Assembly (NCBI GenBank): GCA_007120055.1
Contig: SKOL01000199.1
Location: 1 to 13,228, forward strand
From: Anaerobacillus sp.
GTDB lineage: Bacteria > Bacillota > Bacilli > Bacillales_H > Anaerobacillaceae
Length of the DNA stretch: 13,228 nt
Direction: 5' to 3'
Shown here: piece by piece, positions 1 through 7,205 of the stretch
How the letters are laid out: every line of letters begins with the position of its first letter
Position numbering within the stretch: the first letter of the stretch is position 1
Position numbers and translations under genes: made by a program
The notes under the pieces: generated by a model
The model's database searches: none
Told to the model about the DNA's origin: nothing
Seen by the model: only the letters and a program-made list of their open reading frames with translations

Positions 1-155
1 AAGGGTTTGAAGAAGGAATTCAAAAAGGCATTGAGAAAGAACGGAAAGAAATGATATTCCGATTGCTTGACCAAGGTTGTGACATGAAAACAATCACTAC
101 CGTCACCCAATTATCGGAAAATGAGATCAAGAAAATACTATTGGAAAATAAGTAG
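1..155 (+). CDS. C-terminal end of an Rpn-family nuclease/putative transposase (partial, 5' end outside window)
   Basis: An open frame enters from the left edge in the third frame (first full codon at base 3) and ends at TAG 153-155, giving the last 50 residues. It begins GFEEGIQKGIEKERKE and continues with a short helical module ending in LSENEIKKILLENK. Repeated charged 'EGxxKGxExG' helices followed by a small 'LLxxGxxxxxIxxxTxLSxxEIxxI' tail are typical of the C-terminus of Rpn (recombination-promoting nuclease, PD-(D/E)XK) proteins, formerly called PDDEXK transposases. The catalytic domain lies outside the window, so activity cannot be judged. The family call rests on this tail alone; other proteins share this helix-turn-helix-like end. 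Confidence 0.6.
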   Translation, partial: GFEEGIQKGIEKERKEMIFRLLDQGCDMKTITTVTQLSENEIKKILLENK

Positions 156-360
156 TCTTTAACTTCTCCAACGGAAACCTCTGTAATTCGTGGCCTTCCG
201 TTGAAGATGATTCTACCTGAGCTAGAGTTGCGATTTCCGTCTATTGAAAAAGAGGAGAAGATATTCTTCTCCCCTTCCTTCACTTCAGATAATTACTGAA
301 ACCTTAAAAACTACCATATCCCCTTTTCTCATTAAACGATAATAAAGAAGGACTAAATTA
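156..360. other. Non-coding or decayed stretch after the Rpn-type gene
   Basis: No gene with a ribosome binding site is visible. The minus strand is open from about 283 into the antisense of the Rpn tail and reads SIDGNRNSSSGRIIFNGRP then RITEVSVGEVKD over roughly 158-250. That composition is protein-like, but it has no plausible start and runs straight into antisense of a real gene. It may be a fossil fragment. The rest holds only the two inverted repeats noted at 170-202 and 254-272. Confidence 0.4.
254..280 (+). terminator. Hairpin downstream of the Rpn-type gene, possible terminator
   Basis: GGAGAAG (254-260) and CTTCTCC (266-272) form a perfect 7-bp stem around ATATT, followed by the pyrimidine run CCTTCCTT. 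It lies about 100 bases after the stop at 155. The tail is not a clean U-tract, so efficiency is doubtful. A second inverted repeat, AACGGAA (170-176) with TTCCGTT (196-202), sits between the gene and this hairpin. Confidence 0.35.
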
Positions 361-582
361 CTATGCAGGTAATGAATTTCTTCGTGAAATGAGGGACTCA
401 ATCACGTGTTCGAGATTTTCAACTAAGTGGTCATTTTCAAATGAAGGACTTAATGAAACTAGTCTAAAATAGTGATCAGTGTAATAATCTGACGTTTCAC
501 GACCACTTCTCTTCGGGAAAATCCCCCATACTTCTTGTACAGACCACTGATTCAAAAGCATAAATCTTCTGTTTTCTGACAC
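361..582 (-). CDS. Doubtful 73-aa hypothetical protein
   Basis: A GTG-initiated frame of 73 codons begins with residues (M)SENRRFMLLNQWS and ends ...LISRRNSLPA. It has a fairly normal amino-acid mix, with no transmembrane segment, signal peptide or recognisable motif. No Shine-Dalgarno sequence precedes the GTG (the upstream bases read ctaccaatgatta), so if it is coding the true start may be lost and this may be the remnant of a longer gene. I do not recognise the family. Its neighbours on both sides are decayed, which favours a fragment. Confidence 0.25.
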   Translation of the reverse strand: MSENRRFMLLNQWSVQEVWGIFPKRSGRETSDYYTDHYFRLVSLSPSFENDHLVENLEHVIESLISRRNSLPA

Positions 583-606
583 TAATCATTGGTAGTATAA
601 GTAATT

Positions 607-783
607 AGTAGTATCTCTTTCAAAATTCGAAAAAAGATATTTTACTTTTGACGATGGTACATGGATAGTTATGTTTGGATAAGATGGATTGATGGAAACA
701 TGTTTGATGGGAAATCCTAATAACTACTTTAAAAATAATCCTGAATATACTTACCTAGGTAAAGTAAAGGATGTGTTAAAATG
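607..783 (+). pseudogene. Remnant of an unrecognised gene with an in-frame stop, overlapping the start of the next gene
   Basis: One reading frame carries protein-like sequence from about base 607: LVVSLSKFEKRYFTFDDGTW, then IVMFG, a TAA at about 681-683, then DGLMETCLMGNPNNYFKNN and PEYTYLGKVKDVLK, ending in TGA 781-783. The last stop overlaps the ATG of the downstream gene as ATGA, the usual arrangement of translationally coupled genes. This suggests a former two-gene operon whose first member has lost its 5' part and gained an internal stop. No start codon with a ribosome binding site is visible. I do not recognise the family; 'FDDGTW' alone is not diagnostic. Confidence 0.4.
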
Positions 784-975
784 AGCATTTATAAGCAGGA
801 CATTCTTAATTATGGTGAAGATGTCAATGATCTAGAAAATAGTCCATTTGAGAGCTTACGAATGTTACATGATAGAACTAAGATCCAAATGGTACTTGAA
901 GAATTGGATTTTGATGAAAAAGTCCTCCTAGGGCGTTACGACCTAAAATTAATTGAGAATGCTAATAGAATCTAG
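780..975 (+). CDS. Small hypothetical protein (64 aa), possibly truncated at its C-terminus
   Basis: The coding frame is 781-975. ATG at 781 is preceded by AAAGGA about 9 bases upstream, a usable ribosome binding site, and overlaps the stop of the remnant before it. The product is acidic and predicted helical (MSIYKQDILNYGEDVNDLEN at the start; LDFDEKVLLGRYDLKLIENA near the end), with no membrane segment, signal peptide or cysteine. I do not recognise a family. The frame stops within 7 bases of a GC-rich palindromic repeat (982-1011), in the middle of what looks like a continuing amphipathic helix. The original gene may have been longer and cut by insertion of the repeat. Function unknown. 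Confidence 0.5.
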
Positions 976-981
976 CTGCTA

Positions 982-1011
982 TGGGGACACGGGACCTGCC
1001 CCCCCGTCCCA
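982..1011. repeat. GC-rich imperfect palindrome with GGGAC/GTCCC arms
   Basis: TGGGGACACGGG (982-993) and CCCCCCGTCCCA (1000-1011) form an imperfect stem around a short loop, including a C7 tract at 999-1005. It is an abrupt GC-rich island in AT-rich DNA, sitting between the converging ends of the small + strand gene and the SEC-C gene. Intergenic repeats with GGGAC...GTCCC arms are common in Bacillaceae, and the terminator at 2322-2371 has the same outer arms. It has no U-tract, so it is not a standard terminator. Confidence 0.5.
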
Positions 1012-1021
1012 CATATATCAC

Positions 1022-1828
1022 TTAATTTTTACAACATTTCTTATATTTTTTACCGCTACCACACGGACAGGGATCATTTCTGCCTGTCTTTCTGTAATTG
1101 CTCAGTTGTATAACTTTATTATCTTCGGCATTTGTACTAAATCGCGTTTCTTTTAGGGGCTGCAAATGTTTCTTTTCTAATTGATGGATTTCATTTGGTG
1201 TATGGCCTTTTAAAATCCATGAACGCGTATGATTGTACAAATCCATTAGCCTGCCAGTTAAGTCTTGTACAAACTCAAAAGTTGGAAATTCAAAAACACT
1301 TTGCAAGTATTCAATTAGCTTGTTTGGCGGTGATTCTTCTTTAATCATACTTTCTAATTGAAGCCCTACTTCCTCGAGCTCTAAATTTGAGATTTCATAA
1401 TGTTCTTTAAAAAACTTCAGAAAATCCATCATCGTCTTATTTTTTTCAAAATAAAATTCTTGAGAAGCTGCAATTAATTGATCTTTTGTAAATGATTTAT
1501 AATCGATATTCGCTCTTTCTTTATGAGCTTTTATGATATCACTATGTGTAAAAATTCGAAAATCAACGTAACCATCATACGTCTCTTTTACTTGACCATG
1601 GTATTTGGCTGCAAATGAAAGTGTCGTAAAGAAGTTCATACGGTCAATTTTTGTACCTGTTAATTTTTCAACCTGCTTAGCGAGGTACGTGCTATTAACA
1701 ACTCCATAATAATAAGCCATTCCATGTGCTATATGTATCATTTCGGTATTTTCTTGAATCGTGCTTTTTAACTTCGACCCGTCCACATCTTTAAAAATTT
1801 GAATGAGTTCTGTTGGCATAAATAACAC
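1022..1828 (-). CDS. SEC-C metal-binding domain protein, N-terminally truncated by frameshift
   Basis: The frame gives 268 residues and ends in [18 protein letters not shown] (residues 249-266), the SEC-C zinc motif (C-P-C-X8-C-C) also found at the ends of SecA and YecA-like proteins. The preceding 245 residues are helical and carry no other motif I can name. The apparent GTG start at 1828 (reading (M)[11 protein letters not shown]) has no ribosome binding site, and homologous-looking sequence continues upstream in another frame (see 1829-2054). This is therefore the C-terminal three quarters of a longer protein of roughly 330-350 residues or more. SEC-C domains bind zinc and often mediate protein contacts; the role of stand-alone members is unclear. 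The gene is probably inactive, or else phase-variable through the T7 tract. It runs convergent with the small gene at 781. Confidence 0.6.
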   Translation of the reverse strand: MLFMPTELIQIFKDVDGSKLKSTIQENTEMIHIAHGMAYYYGVVNSTYLAKQVEKLTGTKIDRMNFFTTLSFAAKYHGQVKETYDGYVDFRIFTHSDIIKAHKERANIDYKSFTKDQLIAASQEFYFEKNKTMMDFLKFFKEHYEISNLELEEVGLQLESMIKEESPPNKLIEYLQSVFEFPTFEFVQDLTGRLMDLYNHTRSWILKGHTPNEIHQLEKKHLQPLKETRFSTNAEDNKVIQLSNYRKTGRNDPCPCGSGKKYKKCCKN

Positions 1829-2054
1829 ATTTTTATTATCGTATTTGCTGGAAAAAAATCATACTATAATCTCTGAGAACACTTATTTGTTTAAATGAAA
1901 GATCATAGTCGTATAGGAACCCTGAATGATTTACGATCTTTTTAATTAACTTATATCGCTCGTCATCTAAGAGGTAGAGTTTACTCGCAAAGCTTTCCGG
2001 GACTTGCTTAGAAAGTTCTATTGCAAGCTCTTGCTTCCTTAGAGAAGAATGCTG
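1829..2054 (-). pseudogene. Displaced N-terminal half of the SEC-C gene
   Basis: On the minus strand a frame open from about 2054 reads QHSSLRKQELAIELSKQV, PESFASKLYLLDDERYKL, IKKIVNHSGFLYDYDLSF and [13 protein letters not shown], then runs out of frame at a T7 tract (A7 on the + strand, 1852-1858). Removing one T joins it directly to the frame starting ...[15 protein letters not shown] of the SEC-C ORF. The 'LRKQELAIEL' start resembles the small SAP/Rho-N-like helices seen at the N-terminus of such proteins. No start codon is evident for it, so the gene's 5' end is also lost. Confidence 0.55.
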
Positions 2055-2100
2055 TCATAACCATAATGAATTCCTGCAAGCCTACCAGCAACGGCAACAT
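2038..2100 (-). pseudogene. Short fragment resembling the C-terminus of an ADP-ribosylglycohydrolase
   Basis: One minus-strand frame around 2038-2100 reads KDVAVAGRLAGIHYGYDSIL and then stops. The pattern D-x-A-x-A-G-x-L-A-G-x-x-Y-G matches the last conserved block of the ADP-ribosylglycohydrolase (DraG/ADPRH) family. Only about 20 residues remain, directly abutting the SEC-C remnant, which suggests a deletion joining two genes. A good ribosome binding site (GGAGGTGAAAAG) precedes an ATG at 2100, but that ATG opens a different 30-codon frame with no recognisable content. Confidence 0.35.
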
Positions 2101-2110
2101 CTTTTCACCT

Positions 2111-2321
2111 CCATAAAAAAACTCATAAACTATTTAAAACAGCTTTTACAAAATACCCAAGATGAATCTCCTTTTGCTGCTTTTTTATAGGGTTTACTAA
2201 CTAAATTATTTTACAACCTCAAAAAGGAAGTGTCCTATAAGTATCACGAACGGAGGTAAATCAACATACATTAAATACTCTATTATGATAGTTCTTGCAA
2301 GAATTGTTAAATGTCTTCACT
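2111..2321. other. Decayed intergenic stretch
   Basis: No intact gene is seen. On the minus strand an open 26-codon stretch without a start (2130-2210) reads NNLVSKPYKKAAKG then DSSWVFCKSCFK and stops. It looks like the tail of a small CxxC protein that I do not recognise. A 12-base perfect palindrome, TTCTTGCAAGAA, lies at 2292-2303. The remainder shows nothing recognisable. Confidence 0.35.
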
Positions 2322-2371
2322 AAAAAAGGGACGGACGTTTGTGTTTTTTGAACACCGTTACGCCAGTCCCT
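2322..2371 (-). terminator. Intrinsic terminator of the acetyltransferase gene (and probably of the operon)
   Basis: Read on the minus strand, AGGGAC (2371-2366) pairs with GTCCCT (2332-2327), with further inner pairing (GGCGT with ACGTC, GGTGTT with AACAC-like bases), followed by a T6 run (2327-2322). It begins 10 bases after the acetyltransferase stop codon. The GGGAC/GTCCC arms resemble the repeat at 982-1011. Confidence 0.7.
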
Positions 2372-2380
2372 AACTTACAT

Positions 2381-2800
2381 TTATAGAATCTTTTTAAAAG
2401 AATAGCAATATTTTTCATATTCCATATTTTTTTCATAAAATTTATGAGCTTCCTTGCGAAATAATCCAGATTCTAAGGCTACATTTTCACAATTATTATC
2501 TTTACCTAGTTGATGAACATAATCTAATAGTTTTCCGCCATGCCCCTTAGAGCGTTCGCTTGAAACTGTAACTAAATCATAAACAAATAGGTGCTTTCCA
2601 TAATAGAAATTTGTTCGTATTACAATCCCGGCTATCGCAACTATTTTCTCATTAACATATAAAGCAAACATTCGATAGCCTTCATTTTTCATCACACGTA
2701 AAGAATGTACATAACTATCTTTATTTAAATGTGTTCTTAATTCTTTGACTACGTGAAAAGCTTCTAGAAATTCTTCTTCTGTTTTCAACTCAATGATCAT
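2381..2800 (-). CDS. GNAT-family N-acetyltransferase
   Basis: The 139-residue product has the normal size and layout of a single-domain GNAT enzyme, which transfers an acetyl group from acetyl-CoA to an amine. The acetyl-CoA pyrophosphate loop is the Q/RxxGxG/A motif R83-S-K-G86-H-G88, after the beta-4 strand LFVYDLVTVS (71-80). The closing block ALESGLFRKEAHKFYEK followed by YSFKK is the usual beta-5/alpha-4 and final strand. The ATG at 2800 follows AGGTGAAAAA, a good ribosome binding site. It lies 82 bases after the amidohydrolase gene on the same strand, with no obvious terminator between, so read-through from the sigma-54 operon is possible. The acceptor substrate cannot be told from sequence. 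Confidence 0.85.
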   Translation of the reverse strand: MIIELKTEEEFLEAFHVVKELRTHLNKDSYVHSLRVMKNEGYRMFALYVNEKIVAIAGIVIRTNFYYGKHLFVYDLVTVSSERSKGHGGKLLDYVHQLGKDNNCENVALESGLFRKEAHKFYEKNMEYEKYCYSFKKIL

Positions 2801-2882
2801 TTTTTCACCTAACTTTCAAGTTCTCGAAGTTTCAAATTTCTTGACTATACGTTAGCAAGTGTTTTCCTTCACTCATTCTTAT

Positions 2883-4127
2883 TTATGTCTCTAATGAATG
2901 ATAGGATGATTTACAAATTTCTTTTACTAATTTAAACATTACGTTTGAACATGAAATAATATCTTCCCAACTTGAGATTTCTTCTTCACAATGACTTTTT
3001 CCATTTAAACTAGGAACAAATATCATCACTGTCGGTCCTATACGATTCATATACATTGCATCGTGCCCTGCGCCACTATACATCGTCTTCATTTCGAGAT
3101 TCTCAATTTTAGAGATCGTTTCTAGTTTTGATACTAATGACTCGGAAAATTCTACAGGATTCATATGTGATAATTCTTTAATTTGACTATCTAATCTTTC
3201 CTCAAGTGCCACCTTAACTAAAACTTCTTTCATTGTAGCTATTCTTTCAGATAAAATTTCTTTATCTGGATGACGTAAATCGATGGAGAAAGTAGCTTTA
3301 CCAGGTATTACATTAATAATATTTGGTTCAACACTTGCCTTACCAAATGTAATTGATGTCTCATCATTCAATGATTTTACCCATTGAGTAAGCTTATAAA
3401 TTGATTTTGCGACACCAATAAATGCATCTTTTCTTTTTTTCATCGGGGTTGGCCCGGCATGATCAGCTTCTCCTAAAAAAGTGACTTCATACCACGCCAA
3501 ACCTTGAATTCCTTTTACAACTCCGACCTTCGCCTCGTTTTCAACTAAGACCGGACCTTGTTCAATATGAAGTTCAATGAAGGCTTCAACTTCTTGAAGA
3601 CGATTTTTCTCATCGCCTAAGTAACTGATTTTTTTAAGCTCGTCGATAAAACGAAGCCCATCATCATCTTTTAATTCATATATTTCCTCTTTGTTAAAAA
3701 CACCCGTTATACCACCACTACAAAGCATTGGTTTCGGGAATCTAGCCCCTTCTTCATTCGTAAAATTCACAACGATTAATGATCGTTCATGTTCAATATT
3801 CTGTTCTATGAAACTTTCAATAACTTCAAGACCAACCAAAACTCCTAATGTTCCATCATACTTCCCACCTTTTATAACAGAATCTAGATGAGAGCCCATA
3901 ACAATAGGTTTAAGTTGCTGATTTGTTCCATATTTAATTCCGTAAATATTTCCGAAATCATCAATTCTTACGTCTAAATTTAACTCTTTTAACCAGTTAA
4001 CAAAAACGTCTCTAGCTTCCTTATCTCGTTCTGAAAGAGCTAATCGAGTAACACCGCCATTTTTCGTTTTTCCGATGGCTGAGATCGTTTCAAATCGGTC
4101 TATCAACCTTGTATTATTAACAGACAT
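2883..4127 (-). CDS. Zn-dependent M20-family amidohydrolase (allantoate amidohydrolase / N-carbamoyl-L-amino acid hydrolase type)
   Basis: The 414 residues match the usual length of the HyuC/AmaB/AllC branch of M20 metallohydrolases. These remove the carbamoyl group from N-carbamoyl-amino acids or hydrolyse allantoate, releasing ammonia and CO2. Visible active-site elements in order are GSH80-LD, the bridging aspartate D91 in KYDGTLGV, the NE125-E126-GARF pair (catalytic base and metal ligand), H187 in ELHIEQGPVLE, the dimerisation-domain loop ADH223AGPTPM, the NVIPG turn (272-276) and H379 near the C-terminus. All expected metal ligands are present, so the enzyme should be active in the cytoplasm. 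ATG at 4127 follows AAAGGGG at good spacing. It is the last enzyme gene of the operon, 27 bases after the deacylase. The M20 subfamily call is firm; the exact substrate is not. Confidence 0.85.
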   Translation of the reverse strand: MSVNNTRLIDRFETISAIGKTKNGGVTRLALSERDKEARDVFVNWLKELNLDVRIDDFGNIYGIKYGTNQQLKPIVMGSHLDSVIKGGKYDGTLGVLVGLEVIESFIEQNIEHERSLIVVNFTNEEGARFPKPMLCSGGITGVFNKEEIYELKDDDGLRFIDELKKISYLGDEKNRLQEVEAFIELHIEQGPVLVENEAKVGVVKGIQGLAWYEVTFLGEADHAGPTPMKKRKDAFIGVAKSIYKLTQWVKSLNDETSITFGKASVEPNIINVIPGKATFSIDLRHPDKEILSERIATMKEVLVKVALEERLDSQIKELSHMNPVEFSESLVSKLETISKIENLEMKTMYSGAGHDAMYMNRIGPTVMIFVPSLNGKSHCEEEISSWEDIISCSNVMFKLVKEICKSSYHSLET

Positions 4128-4154
4128 TGTAAATACCCCTTTCCGAATTTCGCT

Positions 4155-5432
4155 TTAGGACGACTTAACTCCACACCATTCAAGCATAAATGCAGCGTAA
4201 GTTTTCGTAACATTTTTCACACTACGAAGATCTACCCATTCATTAATCCCATGCATTCCCCCACCAACTGGTCCATAACAAGTAGCTGGGATATTGTAAT
4301 AAAGATTAAAATAGCGAATATCAGTCGTAGCGGTAATTGCAGTCTTTTCTAAGGGCTGATTTGTTGTGACTTCATGCGCGGTTTCAAGCACTTTAAAAAG
4401 ATCAAGCTCTGGATCAATTGAAATTCCTTCTGCATGAAATCCGAAAAATGTAATCTCTGGGTTTACCTCACGTAACCATTCGTCTTTTTCTGAAGCTTCC
4501 AATAAATATTCTTTAACTTCTTTTTTAATTTCTTCTGGATCAACTCCTGGGTAAAACCCAATCCTTGCCTCAAATGTACATTTTGACGGAACGCTTGATG
4601 GCCAATCTCCTGAATGAATTTGCCCAATATTTACATTAAGTGGATGTTTTTTGTCAATAAAATCTCGATGTTTAGGATCTTCATTAATTTTCTTTCTATA
4701 ATTATTTAAGGCCTCAATAAGGATATACGCCTTTTCAATAGCATTGACTGCTTGATCAGCTCTTTCTGTATGAGCACCTACCCCTGTTACCGTCACTCGT
4801 AACCAGATAACCCCCACCTGAGCTGTAACCGCATTCAAACCAAACGGTTCAGGAATTAATGCTGCATCAGCTACATACCCTTTATTTAATGTGGCGAGAG
4901 CGCCGTTTCCTGTACATTCTTCTTCAATTACTGTATTAAGTAATACATCTGCCCCTAGTTCAATGCCTGACTCTTTGATGGCTCGATAAGCAAATATCAT
5001 TGCCGCAATACCCGATTTCATATCTTGAATCCCTCGACCATACATCTTGTCTCCTACGATCGTAGATCCCCATGGGTCATAATCCCAAGATTCGGTAGGT
5101 TCTGGGCTCACAACATCAACATGACCTTGTAACATTAAACTTTTTCCAAGCTTTTCACCCTTTGTTTTCGCTTTACCAACAACAACAGGTCTTCCTTCAT
5201 AACTCCATTCCGGTGGTGAAAAGCCGGGGTGAGTTGAAATTTCTTTTATATCCGGAACAAACGAATCTACTTCCAACTCCAAGGTTTCCTTAAAATATTT
5301 AGCAAAGAAATTTTGTATTGCTGCTTCATTACCTAATGTGCTCTTAAACCTCCCAATTTGCTGCAGGAAATGTAATTCTTCTTCCCAAAGATCATCTATC
5401 TTTTTTAGCACTTTTTGAAGATCTTTTTTCAT
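4155..5432 (-). CDS. M20-family deacylase/peptidase of the ArgE/DapE type
   Basis: The product is 425 residues from ATG 5432 (MKKDLQKVLKK). That start is preferred to the upstream GTG at 5444 because GGAG (5442-5439) lies six bases before it, whereas the GTG overlaps the ribosome binding site. Metal-site motifs (ATG numbering) are QGH104VD106VV, GRGIQD137MKSG, IEE171E172CTGNG, PE195PFG, the lid-domain histidine GVGAH221, and the final ligand in GGGMH394GINEWV. The family includes acetylornithine and succinyl-diaminopimelate deacylases and the formylaminopyrimidine deformylase YlmB, so it hydrolyses an N-acyl or amide bond of a small molecule. Being paired with a second M20 enzyme and a symporter, it probably acts on the imported compound. 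An arginine or lysine biosynthetic role is unlikely in this setting. Confidence 0.85.
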   Translation of the reverse strand: MKKDLQKVLKKIDDLWEEELHFLQQIGRFKSTLGNEAAIQNFFAKYFKETLELEVDSFVPDIKEISTHPGFSPPEWSYEGRPVVVGKAKTKGEKLGKSLMLQGHVDVVSPEPTESWDYDPWGSTIVGDKMYGRGIQDMKSGIAAMIFAYRAIKESGIELGADVLLNTVIEEECTGNGALATLNKGYVADAALIPEPFGLNAVTAQVGVIWLRVTVTGVGAHTERADQAVNAIEKAYILIEALNNYRKKINEDPKHRDFIDKKHPLNVNIGQIHSGDWPSSVPSKCTFEARIGFYPGVDPEEIKKEVKEYLLEASEKDEWLREVNPEITFFGFHAEGISIDPELDLFKVLETAHEVTTNQPLEKTAITATTDIRYFNLYYNIPATCYGPVGGGMHGINEWVDLRSVKNVTKTYAAFMLEWCGVKSS

Positions 5433-5598
5433 CGTTATCTCCACTCCAATACAGATTTTTTGTAACTTTTATAGTGGCCGAATTAATTAATCAAGCCTCT
5501 AAATTCGATAGGAATTTAAATTGATGCGAAAGAATTCGGACAACATTTTTATCTAGATGGTGGCGGTGGGGCGTCATGATGGTTTTGTATTATATATT
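5433..5598. other. Spacer inside the operon with a possible fossil fragment
   Basis: The gap between symporter and deacylase is unusually long for this operon. On the + strand, 5523-5579 reads DAKEFGQHFYLDGGGGAS followed by TGA. This resembles the C-terminal 'TGQ-x-hydrophobic-x-DGG' block of short-chain dehydrogenases, a possible inverted remnant. No hairpin with a U-tract or clear promoter is seen, so I infer that the operon is transcribed through it. Confidence 0.3.
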
Positions 5599-7194
5599 TT
5601 ATAAACCTAAGTTTATGAAGAAGTAACCCCATATAATAACTGAAATAAATATAAATGATACTGCTAAAATCATCGTTGTCTTATATTCCTTCTTTAATTT
5701 CGTAAGTCCATCTGGAGAAGCGACGATCTGTTCTATCGTTGTTTTTGATAAACTTTGCTGTTTCATCTCTTTAAAGTAAGACAATTCATATTCTGTTGGT
5801 TTAGTTACCAATGCAATAACAATTAAAGAGACAACTCCCAATACGAATGAAATCATTAATGCATCGATGTGGATTGGCAAAGTCAATACACCGATTTTTA
5901 CCAATTCCGTAATCGTTACAAAACTTATTACCCCAATAAGCATACTACCAATCGCTGCTTTGCTGTTCATTCGTCTCCATTCTAAGCTTGCAACAACCGT
6001 TGGAAGCCAACCTACAGCAAAAATAGCTCCCGCATATATAGAAATCCAATAAATTGCAGGGGGCTGAGAAATCGCAATAATACAAACGATGAACGCTACA
6101 AAAATCTGAGCCCACCTTCCAATAGCAAGACTCTTCTTTTCATCAATTTTCTTATCCTTTTGTAGATGTTCATATAAATCACGTGCTAATGCGAAACCTG
6201 TCAATACAAACAAGGTTGAAGCAGTTGACATAATCGAGGCCATTAAGCCCGCTAATCCAAATCCACCTAGAAACGAGGGAACATACTCTAAAAATCCCAC
6301 AACCATTACTCGATCAGCAGGTGTAATACCCGGTTGAAGTACTTGCATGCCCCCTGCTGCTAAAAAGACAATTACTTGCATAAATGGTGCAAAAAATACC
6401 CCAATCACTGCTGCTTTTAAAATAACAAAGTCATTCTTAGCTGGAAATACACGTGATACTAAGGCTGGCGTACAGGCAAAAAACAGTATCCATACAAGGA
6501 ATTGCGAGATAGACCACCCCAACGGCCTTTGCTCTGCACCACCAATTGTCCAATAAAATGGTGTTGTTTCTGCTAAAGCTTTCATTGATTCAAATCCCGC
6601 TTGGCCAATTATTATCGGTGCGATCACAACCGATATTGATAGCATTGTAAAGAACATAATCGTGTCAGAATATACAACACCATACATTCCTCCTAAAGCA
6701 CAGAAAATTAAGAGTGCTACAGTAAACAAAATGATCATTAAAGGAAAAGAAATATTCGTAATTTCACTTAACACTAACCCAGCACCAATTAATTGAATTA
6801 CTCCATAACCTAACAACCCTACGATCATAATTAAAATGGCAATTACACTTACAGATTTATTTTTAAATCGCTTCTCAAAAAAATCGGGCATGGTCTTACA
6901 ATTAAGTGCTTTCATTTTTCTACCAATATAAATAACTGCAAGTAGAGTACCGACCCACGCACCAAACGAGCCAAGTGCTGCTATAACGAGAGGGCCTTCC
7001 GAATATGAAATCCCTGAAATCCCTAGTAAAGTTACTGCACTTAAGTATGTCGCCGATAATGTACCTACGATCAATACCGTTCCAGCTTTCTCACCCATAA
7101 CATAAAAGTCGTCTCTTGTTTTAACAAGTCTTGCTATTAAAGCCCCAACAAGTATATATACAGCTAAAACGATAAAAAATACAGTAGTTACCAA
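5599..7194 (-). CDS. Sodium:solute symporter (SSS/SSF family)
   Basis: The 531-residue polytopic membrane protein has about 13 hydrophobic helices and the SSS layout. Helix 1 is broken near LSATYLSAVTLLGISG (46-61), the family signature is CALGGMYGVVYSDTIM (165-180), and the sodium-site helix is GLMASIMSTASTLF (316-329), with serine and threonine residues (S320, S323, T324, S326) where SSS proteins bind Na+. A hydrophilic stretch (about 463-508) precedes a last helix. It should couple uptake of an organic acid, amino acid or ureide to Na+. Translation starts at TTG 7194, seven bases after AGGAGG; that ribosome binding site overlaps the stop codon of the upstream small gene, implying translational coupling. 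It is the transporter of the sigma-54 operon, and its substrate is probably that of the two hydrolases. Confidence 0.9.
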   Translation of the reverse strand: MVTTVFFIVLAVYILVGALIARLVKTRDDFYVMGEKAGTVLIVGTLSATYLSAVTLLGISGISYSEGPLVIAALGSFGAWVGTLLAVIYIGRKMKALNCKTMPDFFEKRFKNKSVSVIAILIMIVGLLGYGVIQLIGAGLVLSEITNISFPLMIILFTVALLIFCALGGMYGVVYSDTIMFFTMLSISVVIAPIIIGQAGFESMKALAETTPFYWTIGGAEQRPLGWSISQFLVWILFFACTPALVSRVFPAKNDFVILKAAVIGVFFAPFMQVIVFLAAGGMQVLQPGITPADRVMVVGFLEYVPSFLGGFGLAGLMASIMSTASTLFVLTGFALARDLYEHLQKDKKIDEKKSLAIGRWAQIFVAFIVCIIAISQPPAIYWISIYAGAIFAVGWLPTVVASLEWRRMNSKAAIGSMLIGVISFVTITELVKIGVLTLPIHIDALMISFVLGVVSLIVIALVTKPTEYELSYFKEMKQQSLSKTTIEQIVASPDGLTKLKKEYKTTMILAVSFIFISVIIWGYFFINLGL

Positions 7195-7205
7195 AATAAC
7201 CCCTC

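Noticed and set aside
953..1156. 67-aa + strand frame starting within the small gene and crossing the palindromic repeat
   Set aside because: It is mostly antisense to the SEC-C gene and has no ribosome binding site.
5433..5444. GTG at 5444 as start of the M20 deacylase
   Set aside because: It lies within the ribosome binding region that properly serves ATG 5432.
5475..5565. 28-codon minus-strand frame starting MTPHRHHLDKN in the symporter-deacylase gap
   Set aside because: No ribosome binding site and no recognisable content.
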